Below are positions 1 to 5,859 of a stretch of DNA of 6,057 bases, in pieces; positions within the stretch are counted from its first letter, which is position 1; every line of letters begins with the position of its first letter. A program made the position numbers and the translations under genes. A model generated the notes under the pieces. That model did not search any database, was not told where the DNA came from, and saw only the letters and a list, made by a program, of their open reading frames with translations. Source of the stretch: DASTCC01 sp035711465 (lineage in GTDB: Bacteria; Acidobacteriota; Vicinamibacteria; Vicinamibacterales; SCN-69-37); the NCBI GenBank assembly GCA_035711465.1, contig DASTCC010000132.1, positions 1-6,057 on the forward strand. The letters run 5' to 3'.

Positions 1-1302
1 GTACTCGGGCGCCCACTCGGCCCGCCGCGCGACGCCGCGCGCACCGCCAGCGACGATCGCGCGATCGTCGGCCAGTCGTGCGTCCGAGTACACGGTCTCC
101 CTCCGGCCGTCGATCGCCACGCTGATCCGCGGGCCGAGGTGCCAGATCGCGTACTGGCCCCAATCGAAATACGCGACCAGCCGGCCGGCCGGCGCTTGCA
201 TCAACATCCTCACCGGGACCGGAGACGGCGCCCATGAGCCCGTGATCAGGATGCACGCCGCGGTCCGCTGCATCGCCCAGGCCGCGCACGCGAGAGACGC
301 CGCGAACATGAGCGCGACGGCGATGCCCTCCCCCCGAGGCCGAGGCGCCGGCAACGACGTGAGCTTCACGGGCAATCGATGCGCGATCGCCGGCGCGAGC
401 GCGACGATCGCGGCGATCAGGAACAGCGAGCTGATGCGCATCACGCGGAACGACGCGTAGGCGAGCATCGCCGACACGGCGAGCGCGGCCAGGCGATGAC
501 GGTGCGGCGTGGACGCAAGCGCGATGACGCCGATGGTGACGATGACCCACGGCGCCCACACGTCGATCGGATTCGAGAACAGCGGCAGCCATTCGCGGAT
601 GTCGCGCGAGAAGCCGACGGTCTCCCGGATGAATCGCCACAGCCCGAAGCCATACGGGTTGACGAGCGTCGCCAGCACGCACGCCGCCACGACCATCGCC
701 CATCGCGGCGCGGTCCGCCGATCGAGGAACGCTTCGGCGCCTGCCCACGCAGCGAGCACGCCGAGCCCGACGATCCAGCCGCCGTGCGCGTTGACCCAGA
801 CGACGAACAGCAGCGGCAGAAAGCGCCGCGACCGATCTTCGGCGAGCACGCGCACCAGCACGGCGACGAACAGGAACGTCCACACCTGCGGCCGGAACGA
901 CGACGTCGCGTGGACGGTGCCGACGTACATCAGGGCCATCAGCGCGGCGCGCGCCCCCAGGTGAACGTCGCGAAGCGCGCCCCACACGATCGCGAAGGTC
1001 GCGAACACCATCGCGCCCTTGAGCAGCACCAGACCCGCGACCCCGCCGATGCGATACGCGATCGCCATCACCAGCTCGCTCAGCCATTCGTGGTTGATCC
1101 ACGGGCGATCCTGGGTGAACGAATACGGGTCGATCGACGGCAGGTGCCGATCGCGCAGCAGATCGAGGCCGAACCGCAGATGCCCCCAGAGATCGGCTTC
1201 GGCGATGGTGAACGTCGCGGCCGCATAGCCGAGGAGCGCGATGCCGGCCCAGACCCACCACGTCCGCGACACGGCGCGGGCGCGCGTCACTGCGGAAAGC
1301 AT
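1..1302 (-). CDS. GT-C-like polytopic membrane protein, copy A (3' end beyond left edge)
   Basis: I translated the minus strand by hand from the ATG at 1302. It stays open for 434 codons to base 1, so the stop lies outside the window. The product is hydrophobic and closely resembles the next gene upstream: 34 of 44 residues are identical across the N-terminal block (copy A residues 34-77). Landmarks are A-D-L-W-G-H at 36-41, P-W-I-N-H-E-W-L near 67-74, R-P-Q at 137-139, W-V-N-A-H-G-G-W near 169-176, N-P-Y-G-F-G-L-W at 215-222, FDWGQYAIWHLGP at about 379-391 and D-G-R-R-E-T-V-Y just after. Compared with copy B, only about 40-55 C-terminal residues are missing. The layout of many membrane spans, an acidic first loop and a C-terminal extramembrane domain resembles GT-C glycosyltransferases. 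The reaction and substrate are unknown. The start overlaps the end of copy B by 16 nt. A GTG at 1290, inside a GTGA overlap with that gene's stop, is an alternative start. Confidence 0.92.
   Translation of the reverse strand, partial: MLSAVTRARAVSRTWWVWAGIALLGYAAATFTIAEADLWGHLRFGLDLLRDRHLPSIDPYSFTQDRPWINHEWLSELVMAIAYRIGGVAGLVLLKGAMVFATFAIVWGALRDVHLGARAALMALMYVGTVHATSSFRPQVWTFLFVAVLVRVLAEDRSRRFLPLLFVVWVNAHGGWIVGLGVLAAWAGAEAFLDRRTAPRWAMVVAACVLATLVNPYGFGLWRFIRETVGFSRDIREWLPLFSNPIDVWAPWVIVTIGVIALASTPHRHRLAALAVSAMLAYASFRVMRISSLFLIAAIVALAPAIAHRLPVKLTSLPAPRPRGEGIAVALMFAASLACAAWAMQRTAACILITGSWAPSPVPVRMLMQAPAGRLVAYFDWGQYAIWHLGPRISVAIDGRRETVYSDARLADDRAIVAGGARGVARRAEWAPEY
51..70. repeat. 20-bp perfect palindrome within copy A
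   Basis: The half CGACGATCGC is followed directly by its exact reverse complement GCGATCGTCG. It lies in the coding sequence of copy A, in the stretch encoding D-D-R-A-I-V-A. It contains two CGATCG hexamers. It may be a by-product of codon choice in a CGATCG-rich sequence; no regulatory role is evident. Confidence 0.9.
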
Positions 1303-2756
1303 CGGCGATCCGGGTCAGGGGGCGTGGACGTCGCTGGGATGGCGCGGTCGGCGCGCACGGCGAGAAACGATCGCGGGCTCTCGAACGCCAGCCGGTACCC
1401 CCGCTCGATCAGCCACGCCCGCGTCGTCTCGCTCGCGGCCGGCAGCCAGACGTAGTCCGGCTGCCATTGGGCGAGCAGCTCGAGACCGCGCGCGGTGCCG
1501 GCGAGGATCGCGTCGTGGTCGTCGAGGCGCGAGTCCGAGTAGACGGTCTCGCGGCGTCCGTCCATCGACACGGTGATCGCCGGTCCGAGATGCCAGAGCG
1601 CGTACTCACCCCAATCGAAGAACGTCACGAGCTTCCCCGGGGGCGCTTGTTCCAGCATCGCCGCCGGCGCCGACTCGGGCAGCCGATCGTCGACCGCCAC
1701 GCAGGCGAACGTCCTTCTACCGACGAACACCGCGGCGGTCACCGCGATCGCGAAGATCACCGCCGCGGCCACGAGATCCTGTGACGGCGAGCCGCGCGAG
1801 GTCATCGGCTTGGCCGGCCAGCGTCCGCGCACGCGCGGCGCGATGAGCACCATCGCCGCCACGGCGAAGAACGGCAGCACGCGCGCGACTTTCAGCGAGC
1901 CGTATGCGAGCGCCGCCAGCGCGAAGGCGCGCGGCCATCGCCGATCGAATGGACTCGAGATCGCCCACACAACCGCAGCCGCGGGAACGAGCCACGGGAT
2001 CCATTTCGGCCATGGCAGCTGCCAGATCGGCTGCCACTCCTCGATGATCGGCCGACCCACCCGCACCGTGGATGTGAGAAAGCGCCAGAGCTCCAAGCCG
2101 TACGGCGTCGCCAGCGTGGCGGCGACGCAAGCGGCGAGGATCGCGACCCACCTGCCCCATCCGCTCGGCCGATGCACGGTGTCGGTCGCGGCCCACGCCG
2201 TCAGCACGATCAACCCGAGCACCCATCCGCCGTGCAGATTCGCCCAGAGCGCGAACAGGATCGCGATCGCGAAGCCCGGGCCGTCGCTCGCCGACAACCG
2301 GCGAAACAATATCGTCGCCAGGAGCAGCGACCAGACCTGCGGCCGCAGCGACTGCGTGACGTGCGTCGTGCCGATCGCCGCTACCGCCATCATCGCGAGA
2401 CGGATCGGCACGTCGATGCCCGCGAGCGCGCGCCAGACCAGCATCGCGGTGACGCCGACCAGGAGCCCCTTGAGCAGCGCCAGCCCCGTGGCGCCGAGCC
2501 CCAGCCACGCCACTCCCATCTGCAGCTCGCTCAGCCACTCGTGGTTGATCCACGGCCGGTCCTGCGTGAACGAGTACGGATCTTCCGTGGGCAGCGCGCG
2601 GTCGTGGACGATGTCGGCGCCGAACCGGACGTGGCCCCAGAGGTCGGGATCCGCGTTGGTGAGACACGCGACCGCAAACCCCAGCGCGACGACGCCGATC
2701 GCGACGAGGCGGAGCGGATCGATCGAGCGGGTCCCGGCAGCCGGCATGCTCTGCAT
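1287..2756 (-). CDS. GT-C-like polytopic membrane protein, copy B (complete)
   Basis: This 489-residue membrane protein is complete, with an ATG start at 2756 and a TGA at 1289-1287. A hydrophobic span at about 17-33 is followed by an acidic loop with D-P-D-L-W-G-H at 36-42 and D-P-Y-S-F-T-Q-D-R-P-W-I-N-H-E-W-L-S-E near 59-77. Further landmarks are R-P-Q at 138-140, W-A-N-L-H-G-G-W at 171-178, T-P-Y-G-L-E-L-W at 217-224 and E-E-W at 239-241. After a last span near 328-346 comes an extramembrane C-terminal part with FDWGEYALWHLGP at 380-392, D-G-R-R-E-T-V-Y at 399-406 and W-Q-P-D-Y near 431-435. A first-loop acidic pair followed by many spans is typical of GT-C enzymes using polyprenyl-phosphate sugars. 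I infer a similar role but recognise no named family. An ATG at 2747 (residue 4) is an alternative start and lies 7 nt after a TAGGAT box. It is probably co-transcribed with copy A. Confidence 0.94.
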   Translation of the reverse strand: MQSMPAAGTRSIDPLRLVAIGVVALGFAVACLTNADPDLWGHVRFGADIVHDRALPTEDPYSFTQDRPWINHEWLSELQMGVAWLGLGATGLALLKGLLVGVTAMLVWRALAGIDVPIRLAMMAVAAIGTTHVTQSLRPQVWSLLLATILFRRLSASDGPGFAIAILFALWANLHGGWVLGLIVLTAWAATDTVHRPSGWGRWVAILAACVAATLATPYGLELWRFLTSTVRVGRPIIEEWQPIWQLPWPKWIPWLVPAAAVVWAISSPFDRRWPRAFALAALAYGSLKVARVLPFFAVAAMVLIAPRVRGRWPAKPMTSRGSPSQDLVAAAVIFAIAVTAAVFVGRRTFACVAVDDRLPESAPAAMLEQAPPGKLVTFFDWGEYALWHLGPAITVSMDGRRETVYSDSRLDDHDAILAGTARGLELLAQWQPDYVWLPAASETTRAWLIERGYRLAFESPRSFLAVRADRAIPATSTPPDPDRRCFPQ

Positions 2757-2760
2757 CCTA
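2755..2760 (-). promoter_or_regulatory. Putative -10 box (TAGGAT) of copies B-A
   Basis: TAGGAT on the minus strand overlaps the first ATG of copy B and lies exactly 7 nt before the second in-frame ATG (2747). If it is a -10 box, transcription would begin at or next to that second ATG, giving a leaderless message and a protein three residues shorter. No convincing -35 hexamer or Shine-Dalgarno sequence is visible. The call rests on matching spacing at the other starts in this window. Confidence 0.3.
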
Positions 2761-2806
2761 TCGGCGGCGCGCCCAATCGATAGCAGCGGCGGCTCCGCGC
2801 GATGAG

Positions 2807-2812
2807 TAGACT
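2807..2812 (+). promoter_or_regulatory. Putative -10 box (TAGACT) of copy C
   Basis: TAGACT fits the TANNNT pattern and ends 8 nt before the GTG start at 2821. No Shine-Dalgarno sequence lies between them, so the transcript would be leaderless or nearly so. The gap to the divergent copy B is only 64 bp, so the two promoters would lie about 50 bp apart. No clear -35 element is seen at the usual spacing. Confidence 0.42.
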
Positions 2813-2820
2813 ACTGCCGC

Positions 2821-4197
2821 GTGCCCACCATCACCTCCGAACGGCTGACCATCGGCATGCTGTTCGTGGCCATCGTGGTGCTGGCGTGCCTCTCGCCCGT
2901 ACAGAGCGACACCTGGTGGCAGCTGCGCGCCGGCGAGGAGTTCTGGCGAACGGGACGCGTGCCGCTGGTCGACACCTACTCCTGGACGGCCTCCGGCCGG
3001 CCCTGGCCCAATCACGAGTGGCTGACCAGCGTCATCTTCTACCTGGCCCAGAGCATTGGCGGCATGCCGCTCCTTCAGACGATCGCGGCCTCGGCGATCG
3101 CCGGCTCGATGTGGCTGATGTGGCGGCTGCTCCGAGGGAGCTTCGAGATCCGGTTCCTGCTGTTCGCCGCGTGTCTCGTCGCCTCGACCGGGTCGTGGGC
3201 GGTGCGCCCGCAGGTGTTCTCGATGCTGATGTTCGCGCTCGTGTGCACGCTCGCCGCGTCGAACCGGTGGATCTGGATACCCGCGGTCATCGCGCTCTGG
3301 ACCAACCTCCACGCCGCCAGCGTCTTCGGCGTCGTCGCCCTCGTCGGTGCGGTCGCCGCGACATCGATCGCACACAGACGCGTGGACCGGCGACAGCTTG
3401 CCATCGTCGTCGCGTCGATCGTCGCGACGCTCGCGTCCCCGCTCGGCGTGGGTCTGTGGTCGGATGTCGTCGCGTCGATCGGGCGATCTCAGACGAACCT
3501 GATCATCGAGTGGCGCCCGACGACCTTCATGCCGACGATGTGGCCGTTCTGGGCGATCGCGGCGGCGATGCCGTTCGCGCTGTGGCACCGCCGGCGGCTG
3601 CTCGACGACCGCGCGTTGATCCTCGCCGGGATGGCGCTGGCGACGACGCCGCTCGCGATCCGGGCGGTCAGAAACGTGCCGCTGTTCCTGATCGTCGCGG
3701 TGCCGGCGCTGACGGCGATCGTCGCGGCCGGACGCGTCGAACGGGCGCGTCGGCCGGTCCGCGAACGGACCGGCGCCAACGCCGCGATCCTCGGCGGAGC
3801 GGCGGTGTTCGGCCTGGCGATCGTGGCGTTGACGTGGCTGCGGCCGCCGCCGTCGCTCGGCTGGCAGCCGATTTCGAGCGATGCGATCGCGGCGATCTCG
3901 GGCTGCCGCGGCTCGCTCTACAACACCTTCGAACAGGGCGGCGTGCTGATCTGGTTCGTGCGCGACCGGCCGGTGTTCCTCGACAACCGGCAGGATCCCT
4001 ATCCGGCCGATTTGCTCGCCGAGAGCCGCCGTGTCGAGATCAGCGGCGACTACTCTGCCCTGTTCGGTCAGCACGACATTCGCTGCGCCGTCATGCCGCC
4101 GGACTCGCCGACGGCCGCCGCGCTCGCGGGCGACGGCCGCTGGGTCAGGGCGTTTGCGGACGATCGGTGGGCGCTCTTCCAACGCGCGTCGCCGTGA
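2821..4197 (+). CDS. GT-C-like polytopic membrane protein, copy C (diverged paralogue)
   Basis: This 458-residue membrane protein starts at GTG 2821; an in-frame TGA at 2803-2805 bars a longer form. The next start, ATG 2857, would cut into the first membrane span (about 9-25), so GTG is preferred. It follows the same plan as copies A and B but is diverged: S-D-T-W-W-Q at 29-34 replaces D-P-D-L-W-G-H. The other blocks are R-P-W-P-N-H-E-W-L at 60-68, R-P-Q at 129-131, W-T-N-L-H-A-A at 160-166, S-P-L-G-V-G-L-W at 206-213, I-E-W-R-P at 229-233 and R-N-V-P-L-F at 284-289. The C-terminal part has Y-N-T-F-E-Q-G-G-V-L-I-W at 367-378 and F-L-D-N-R-Q-D-P-Y at 386-394, and ends in D-R-W-A-L-F. A GT-C-like transferase role is inferred; substrate unknown. 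Its last 53 nt overlap the convergent GT87 gene. A 16-bp direct repeat encodes V-V-A-S-I twice (about 197-201 and 216-220). Confidence 0.94.
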   Translation: MPTITSERLTIGMLFVAIVVLACLSPVQSDTWWQLRAGEEFWRTGRVPLVDTYSWTASGRPWPNHEWLTSVIFYLAQSIGGMPLLQTIAASAIAGSMWLMWRLLRGSFEIRFLLFAACLVASTGSWAVRPQVFSMLMFALVCTLAASNRWIWIPAVIALWTNLHAASVFGVVALVGAVAATSIAHRRVDRRQLAIVVASIVATLASPLGVGLWSDVVASIGRSQTNLIIEWRPTTFMPTMWPFWAIAAAMPFALWHRRRLLDDRALILAGMALATTPLAIRAVRNVPLFLIVAVPALTAIVAAGRVERARRPVRERTGANAAILGGAAVFGLAIVALTWLRPPPSLGWQPISSDAIAAISGCRGSLYNTFEQGGVLIWFVRDRPVFLDNRQDPYPADLLAESRRVEISGDYSALFGQHDIRCAVMPPDSPTAAALAGDGRWVRAFADDRWALFQRASP

Positions 4198-5323
4198 GAA
4201 AGATCGCGAGCAGCACCAGCACCGAGATCTGAATCGGCAGGAACAATGCGGTCGGCACGAGCGTGGTGACGTAGAGCAGGTAGATCGCAGCGACCGAGAC
4301 CGGCGCGAGCCAGAGCAGCGCCGGCGCGGCGAGCGTGACGTCGTAGACCGTGAGGTGCGGGCTCGCCAGCAGCGTCGCGATGACGAGCGCGCCGAAGCGC
4401 ACCGGCAGCGGCGCATGACTTCGCCAGATCCGGATCACCAGCAGCGCGATCGCGGCCAGCGCGCCGTACCAGAACAGGGTGCTCCACGGCTGCGGCATGA
4501 GGTCGGCGAGCGTGCGGATCGAATGGAGCTGGTACGGCTTCGGCTCGAGCAGATCGCGGACGTCGCCGATCTGACGCACGACGTCGACGTAGCGCCACAG
4601 CGTCTCCTGCCCGAACCACAGCCCCACGGCGGCGGCTTGAATCGCCAACGACACGGCGGCGCCGAGCATCAGGCGCCAGTCGCCAGTTGCGAGGACGACG
4701 ACCGCGAGCACGACACCGAGCTGCGGCTTGACGCTCGCGAGCGCGAGCACGGCGCCGGCAAGCACACGCTGGTCGCGCGCCAGCGCCAGGTAGCCACCGG
4801 CGAACGCGATGAGCGGGATGGCAGTCGTCTGCCCGTGCAGGACGAGATTCCAGAACGGCGGAAATGCCGCCGCGGCCGCGACGACCAGGGGCCCGCCCCA
4901 CTCGCGTGCGCCGCCCGCCCGCCAGGCCACGCCCACGGCGAACGCGTACGCCAGCGCGGTGACGATGGCCCAGGCGAACGCCGCCGGCACGTAGCCGAGC
5001 GTCGCGAACGGCGCGAACCAAAGCGCCGCGTGCGGCGGATACACCGGAACGAATCCGTCCGGCTCGGACGCCGGCACGTACGCGACCTGCGCCTCGTGCT
5101 GCCGCGGCCCGTCGAAGAGCAGATCGGCACGCCGTTCGAGGGCCAGCCGGCCCAGCGTATAGAAGTGGACGAAGTCGGCGCCCTTGAGATTGCCGAACGC
5201 GTCGCGTCCGTCGCGTCCGCTCACGATCAGCAGCGCCGCGCCGATCCACAACACCGCGGCCAGGATCACCGCATGAGCGGTCGCTTCGCGAACCGTGACG
5301 TGCCAGAAGGACCGGCGGGACAC
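4145..5323 (-). CDS. GT87 (DUF2029) family membrane glycosyltransferase
   Basis: This is a 392-residue polytopic protein, GTG start at 5323 and TGA at 4147-4145. The landmarks match the GT87/DUF2029 family, which includes the mycobacterial alpha-1,2-mannosyltransferase PimE. After the first span (about 18-35) comes G-A-D-F-V-H-F-Y near 48-55; Asp50 is in the position expected of the catalytic first-loop aspartate. V-Y-P-P-H-A-A-L-W follows at about 94-102, H-G-Q-T-T-A-I-P-L near 163-171, V-K-P-Q-L-G near 198-203, and S-P-H-L-T-V-Y-D near 331-338, the hallmark late motif of the family. Length is usual for the family. Known members use polyprenyl-phosphate mannose on the outer face of the membrane; donor and acceptor here are inferred, not shown. 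It reads divergently from the DUF192 gene and converges on copy C. It has only two CGATCG sites, fewer than its neighbours. Confidence 0.94.
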   Translation of the reverse strand: MSRRSFWHVTVREATAHAVILAAVLWIGAALLIVSGRDGRDAFGNLKGADFVHFYTLGRLALERRADLLFDGPRQHEAQVAYVPASEPDGFVPVYPPHAALWFAPFATLGYVPAAFAWAIVTALAYAFAVGVAWRAGGAREWGGPLVVAAAAAFPPFWNLVLHGQTTAIPLIAFAGGYLALARDQRVLAGAVLALASVKPQLGVVLAVVVLATGDWRLMLGAAVSLAIQAAAVGLWFGQETLWRYVDVVRQIGDVRDLLEPKPYQLHSIRTLADLMPQPWSTLFWYGALAAIALLVIRIWRSHAPLPVRFGALVIATLLASPHLTVYDVTLAAPALLWLAPVSVAAIYLLYVTTLVPTALFLPIQISVLVLLAIFLTATRVGRAPTDRPQTP

Positions 5324-5333
5324 GCGCGCGACG

Positions 5334-5339
5334 ATATTA
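5334..5339 (-). promoter_or_regulatory. Putative -10 box (TAATAT) of the GT87 gene
   Basis: TAATAT on the minus strand ends 10 nt before the GTG at 5323, in an otherwise GC-rich stretch with no Shine-Dalgarno sequence. An overlapping TATCGT (5336-5331) also fits TANNNT and ends 7 nt before the start. Either would give a leaderless or very short-leader transcript. No convincing -35 hexamer was found. Confidence 0.45.
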
Positions 5340-5346
5340 GATGCAC

Positions 5347-5373
5347 GCTGCGGGCTGCAAGGCTGCCCGCAGC
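5347..5373. repeat. 9-bp inverted repeat with 9-nt loop
   Basis: GCTGCGGGC (5347-5355) and GCCCGCAGC (5365-5373) are perfect reverse complements separated by 9 nt. The second arm runs into the heptad array. It lies between two divergent promoters, where a transcription terminator for either gene would make no sense. It is better read as part of the repeat element or a possible operator. Confidence 0.8.
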
Positions 5374-5424
5374 CTGCAGCCTACAGACTGCGGGCTGCGG
5401 GCTGCGGGCTGCGGGCTGTAAACT
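5369..5424. repeat. Array of eight 7-bp units in the divergent intergenic region
   Basis: Reading the plus strand in steps of seven gives GCAGCCT twice, ACAGACT, GCGGGCT four times, then GTAAACT. All eight units end in CT. The four GCGGGCT copies (5390-5417) are perfect. The last unit contains TAAACT, the putative -10 box of the DUF192 gene, so array and promoter are in phase. The array fills about half of the 107-bp gap between the GT87 and DUF192 starts. Copy number could vary by slippage. Confidence 0.85.
5419..5424 (+). promoter_or_regulatory. Putative -10 box (TAAACT) of the DUF192 gene
   Basis: TAAACT ends 6 nt before the GTG start at 5431, the spacing expected when transcription begins at the start codon itself. 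No Shine-Dalgarno sequence can fit. It resembles the copy C promoter: both read TARACT, a short spacer, then GCCGC directly before GTG. Confidence 0.5.
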
Positions 5425-5430
5425 CGCCGC

Positions 5431-5859
5431 GTGCATTTTCTCCAGCCTCTCTTGAAACGCGATGCCGGTCCCTGCCAGTTCCATCTCGGCGACGGGCGGG
5501 TGCTCGCCTCACGAGTGGAGGCGGCGTTCGATTCGGCGTCGCGCAAGCGCGGGCTGCTCGGCCGCACGGGGCTCGAGGCCGGACACGCGCTGGTGATCGC
5601 GCCGTGCAACGGCGTGCACACTTTCGGGATGCAGTTTGCGATCGACGTGATCTTCGTCGCTCGCGATGGCTGTGTCGTGAAGTTGCGGCGCGCGATGCCG
5701 GCGAAGCGGCTGGCGGGCGCCATCAAGGCGTTCGCGACGATCGAGATGGCGGCGGGATCGATCGACGCGGTCTCGCTCGTGGTCGGCGATCGTGTCGTCG
5801 CCGTTACGTCGCCGCTCGAATCGAGCGCATCGACTCGATCAGATCGAAGTTCGTCCTGA
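5431..5859 (+). CDS. DUF192 (UPF0127) family protein
   Basis: This 142-residue protein starts at GTG 5431. It matches the DUF192 family: R-K-R-G-L-L-G-R-T-G-L near 38-48, A-L-V-I-A-P-C-N-G-V-H-T-F-G-M near 53-67 with the characteristic P-C-x-x-V-H-T-F-G-M core, then F-A-I-D-V-I-F-V near 69-76, D-G-C-V-V near 79-83, and A-G-S-I-D followed by G-D-R-V-V towards the end. DUF192 proteins are small beta-rich proteins of unknown biochemical role. Many carry signal peptides, but here no hydrophobic leader is visible, so a cytoplasmic location is inferred. The last dozen or so residues are Ser/Arg/Asp-rich and lie in the 56-nt overlap with the convergent DUF362 gene, so they are probably not part of the fold. 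Confidence 0.93.
   Translation: MHFLQPLLKRDAGPCQFHLGDGRVLASRVEAAFDSASRKRGLLGRTGLEAGHALVIAPCNGVHTFGMQFAIDVIFVARDGCVVKLRRAMPAKRLAGAIKAFATIEMAAGSIDAVSLVVGDRVVAVTSPLESSASTRSDRSSS

Noticed and set aside
379..1455. A 358-codon plus-strand open frame
   Set aside because: It is antisense to copies A and B, very rich in Arg, Asp, Glu, His and Gln, and has no recognisable motif. It is the usual shadow of a GC-rich membrane-protein gene.
1573..2805. A 410-codon plus-strand open frame
   Set aside because: It is antisense to copy B, which has homologues in the same window. The frame has low-complexity Ala/Ser/Thr/Arg composition and no domain-like pattern.
2802..4232. A 476-codon plus-strand frame overlapping copy C
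   Set aside because: It is a frame-shifted shadow of copy C, dominated by Arg, Ala and Asp, while the 2821-4197 frame carries the conserved blocks shared with A and B.
2758..4416. A 552-codon minus-strand open frame next to the copy B start
   Set aside because: It is the longest open frame in the window, but it is antisense to copy C and the end of GT87, and is almost pure Arg/Asp/Glu/His/Gln. Its abutment to copy B is coincidental.
4068..5249. A 393-codon minus-strand frame parallel to GT87
   Set aside because: It is an alternate frame of the GT87 gene with Arg/Ala-rich composition and no motif.
5347..5373. Rho-independent terminator
   Set aside because: The stem is strong but has no T-run, and it lies upstream of both flanking genes, where a terminator for either would not be expected.
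5369..5424. CRISPR array
   Set aside because: The units are 7 bp, directly adjacent and without spacers, so this is a short tandem repeat.
4031..5455. A 474-codon plus-strand frame
   Set aside because: It is antisense to GT87, which carries clear family motifs. It has charged low-complexity composition and ends in the heptad repeat.
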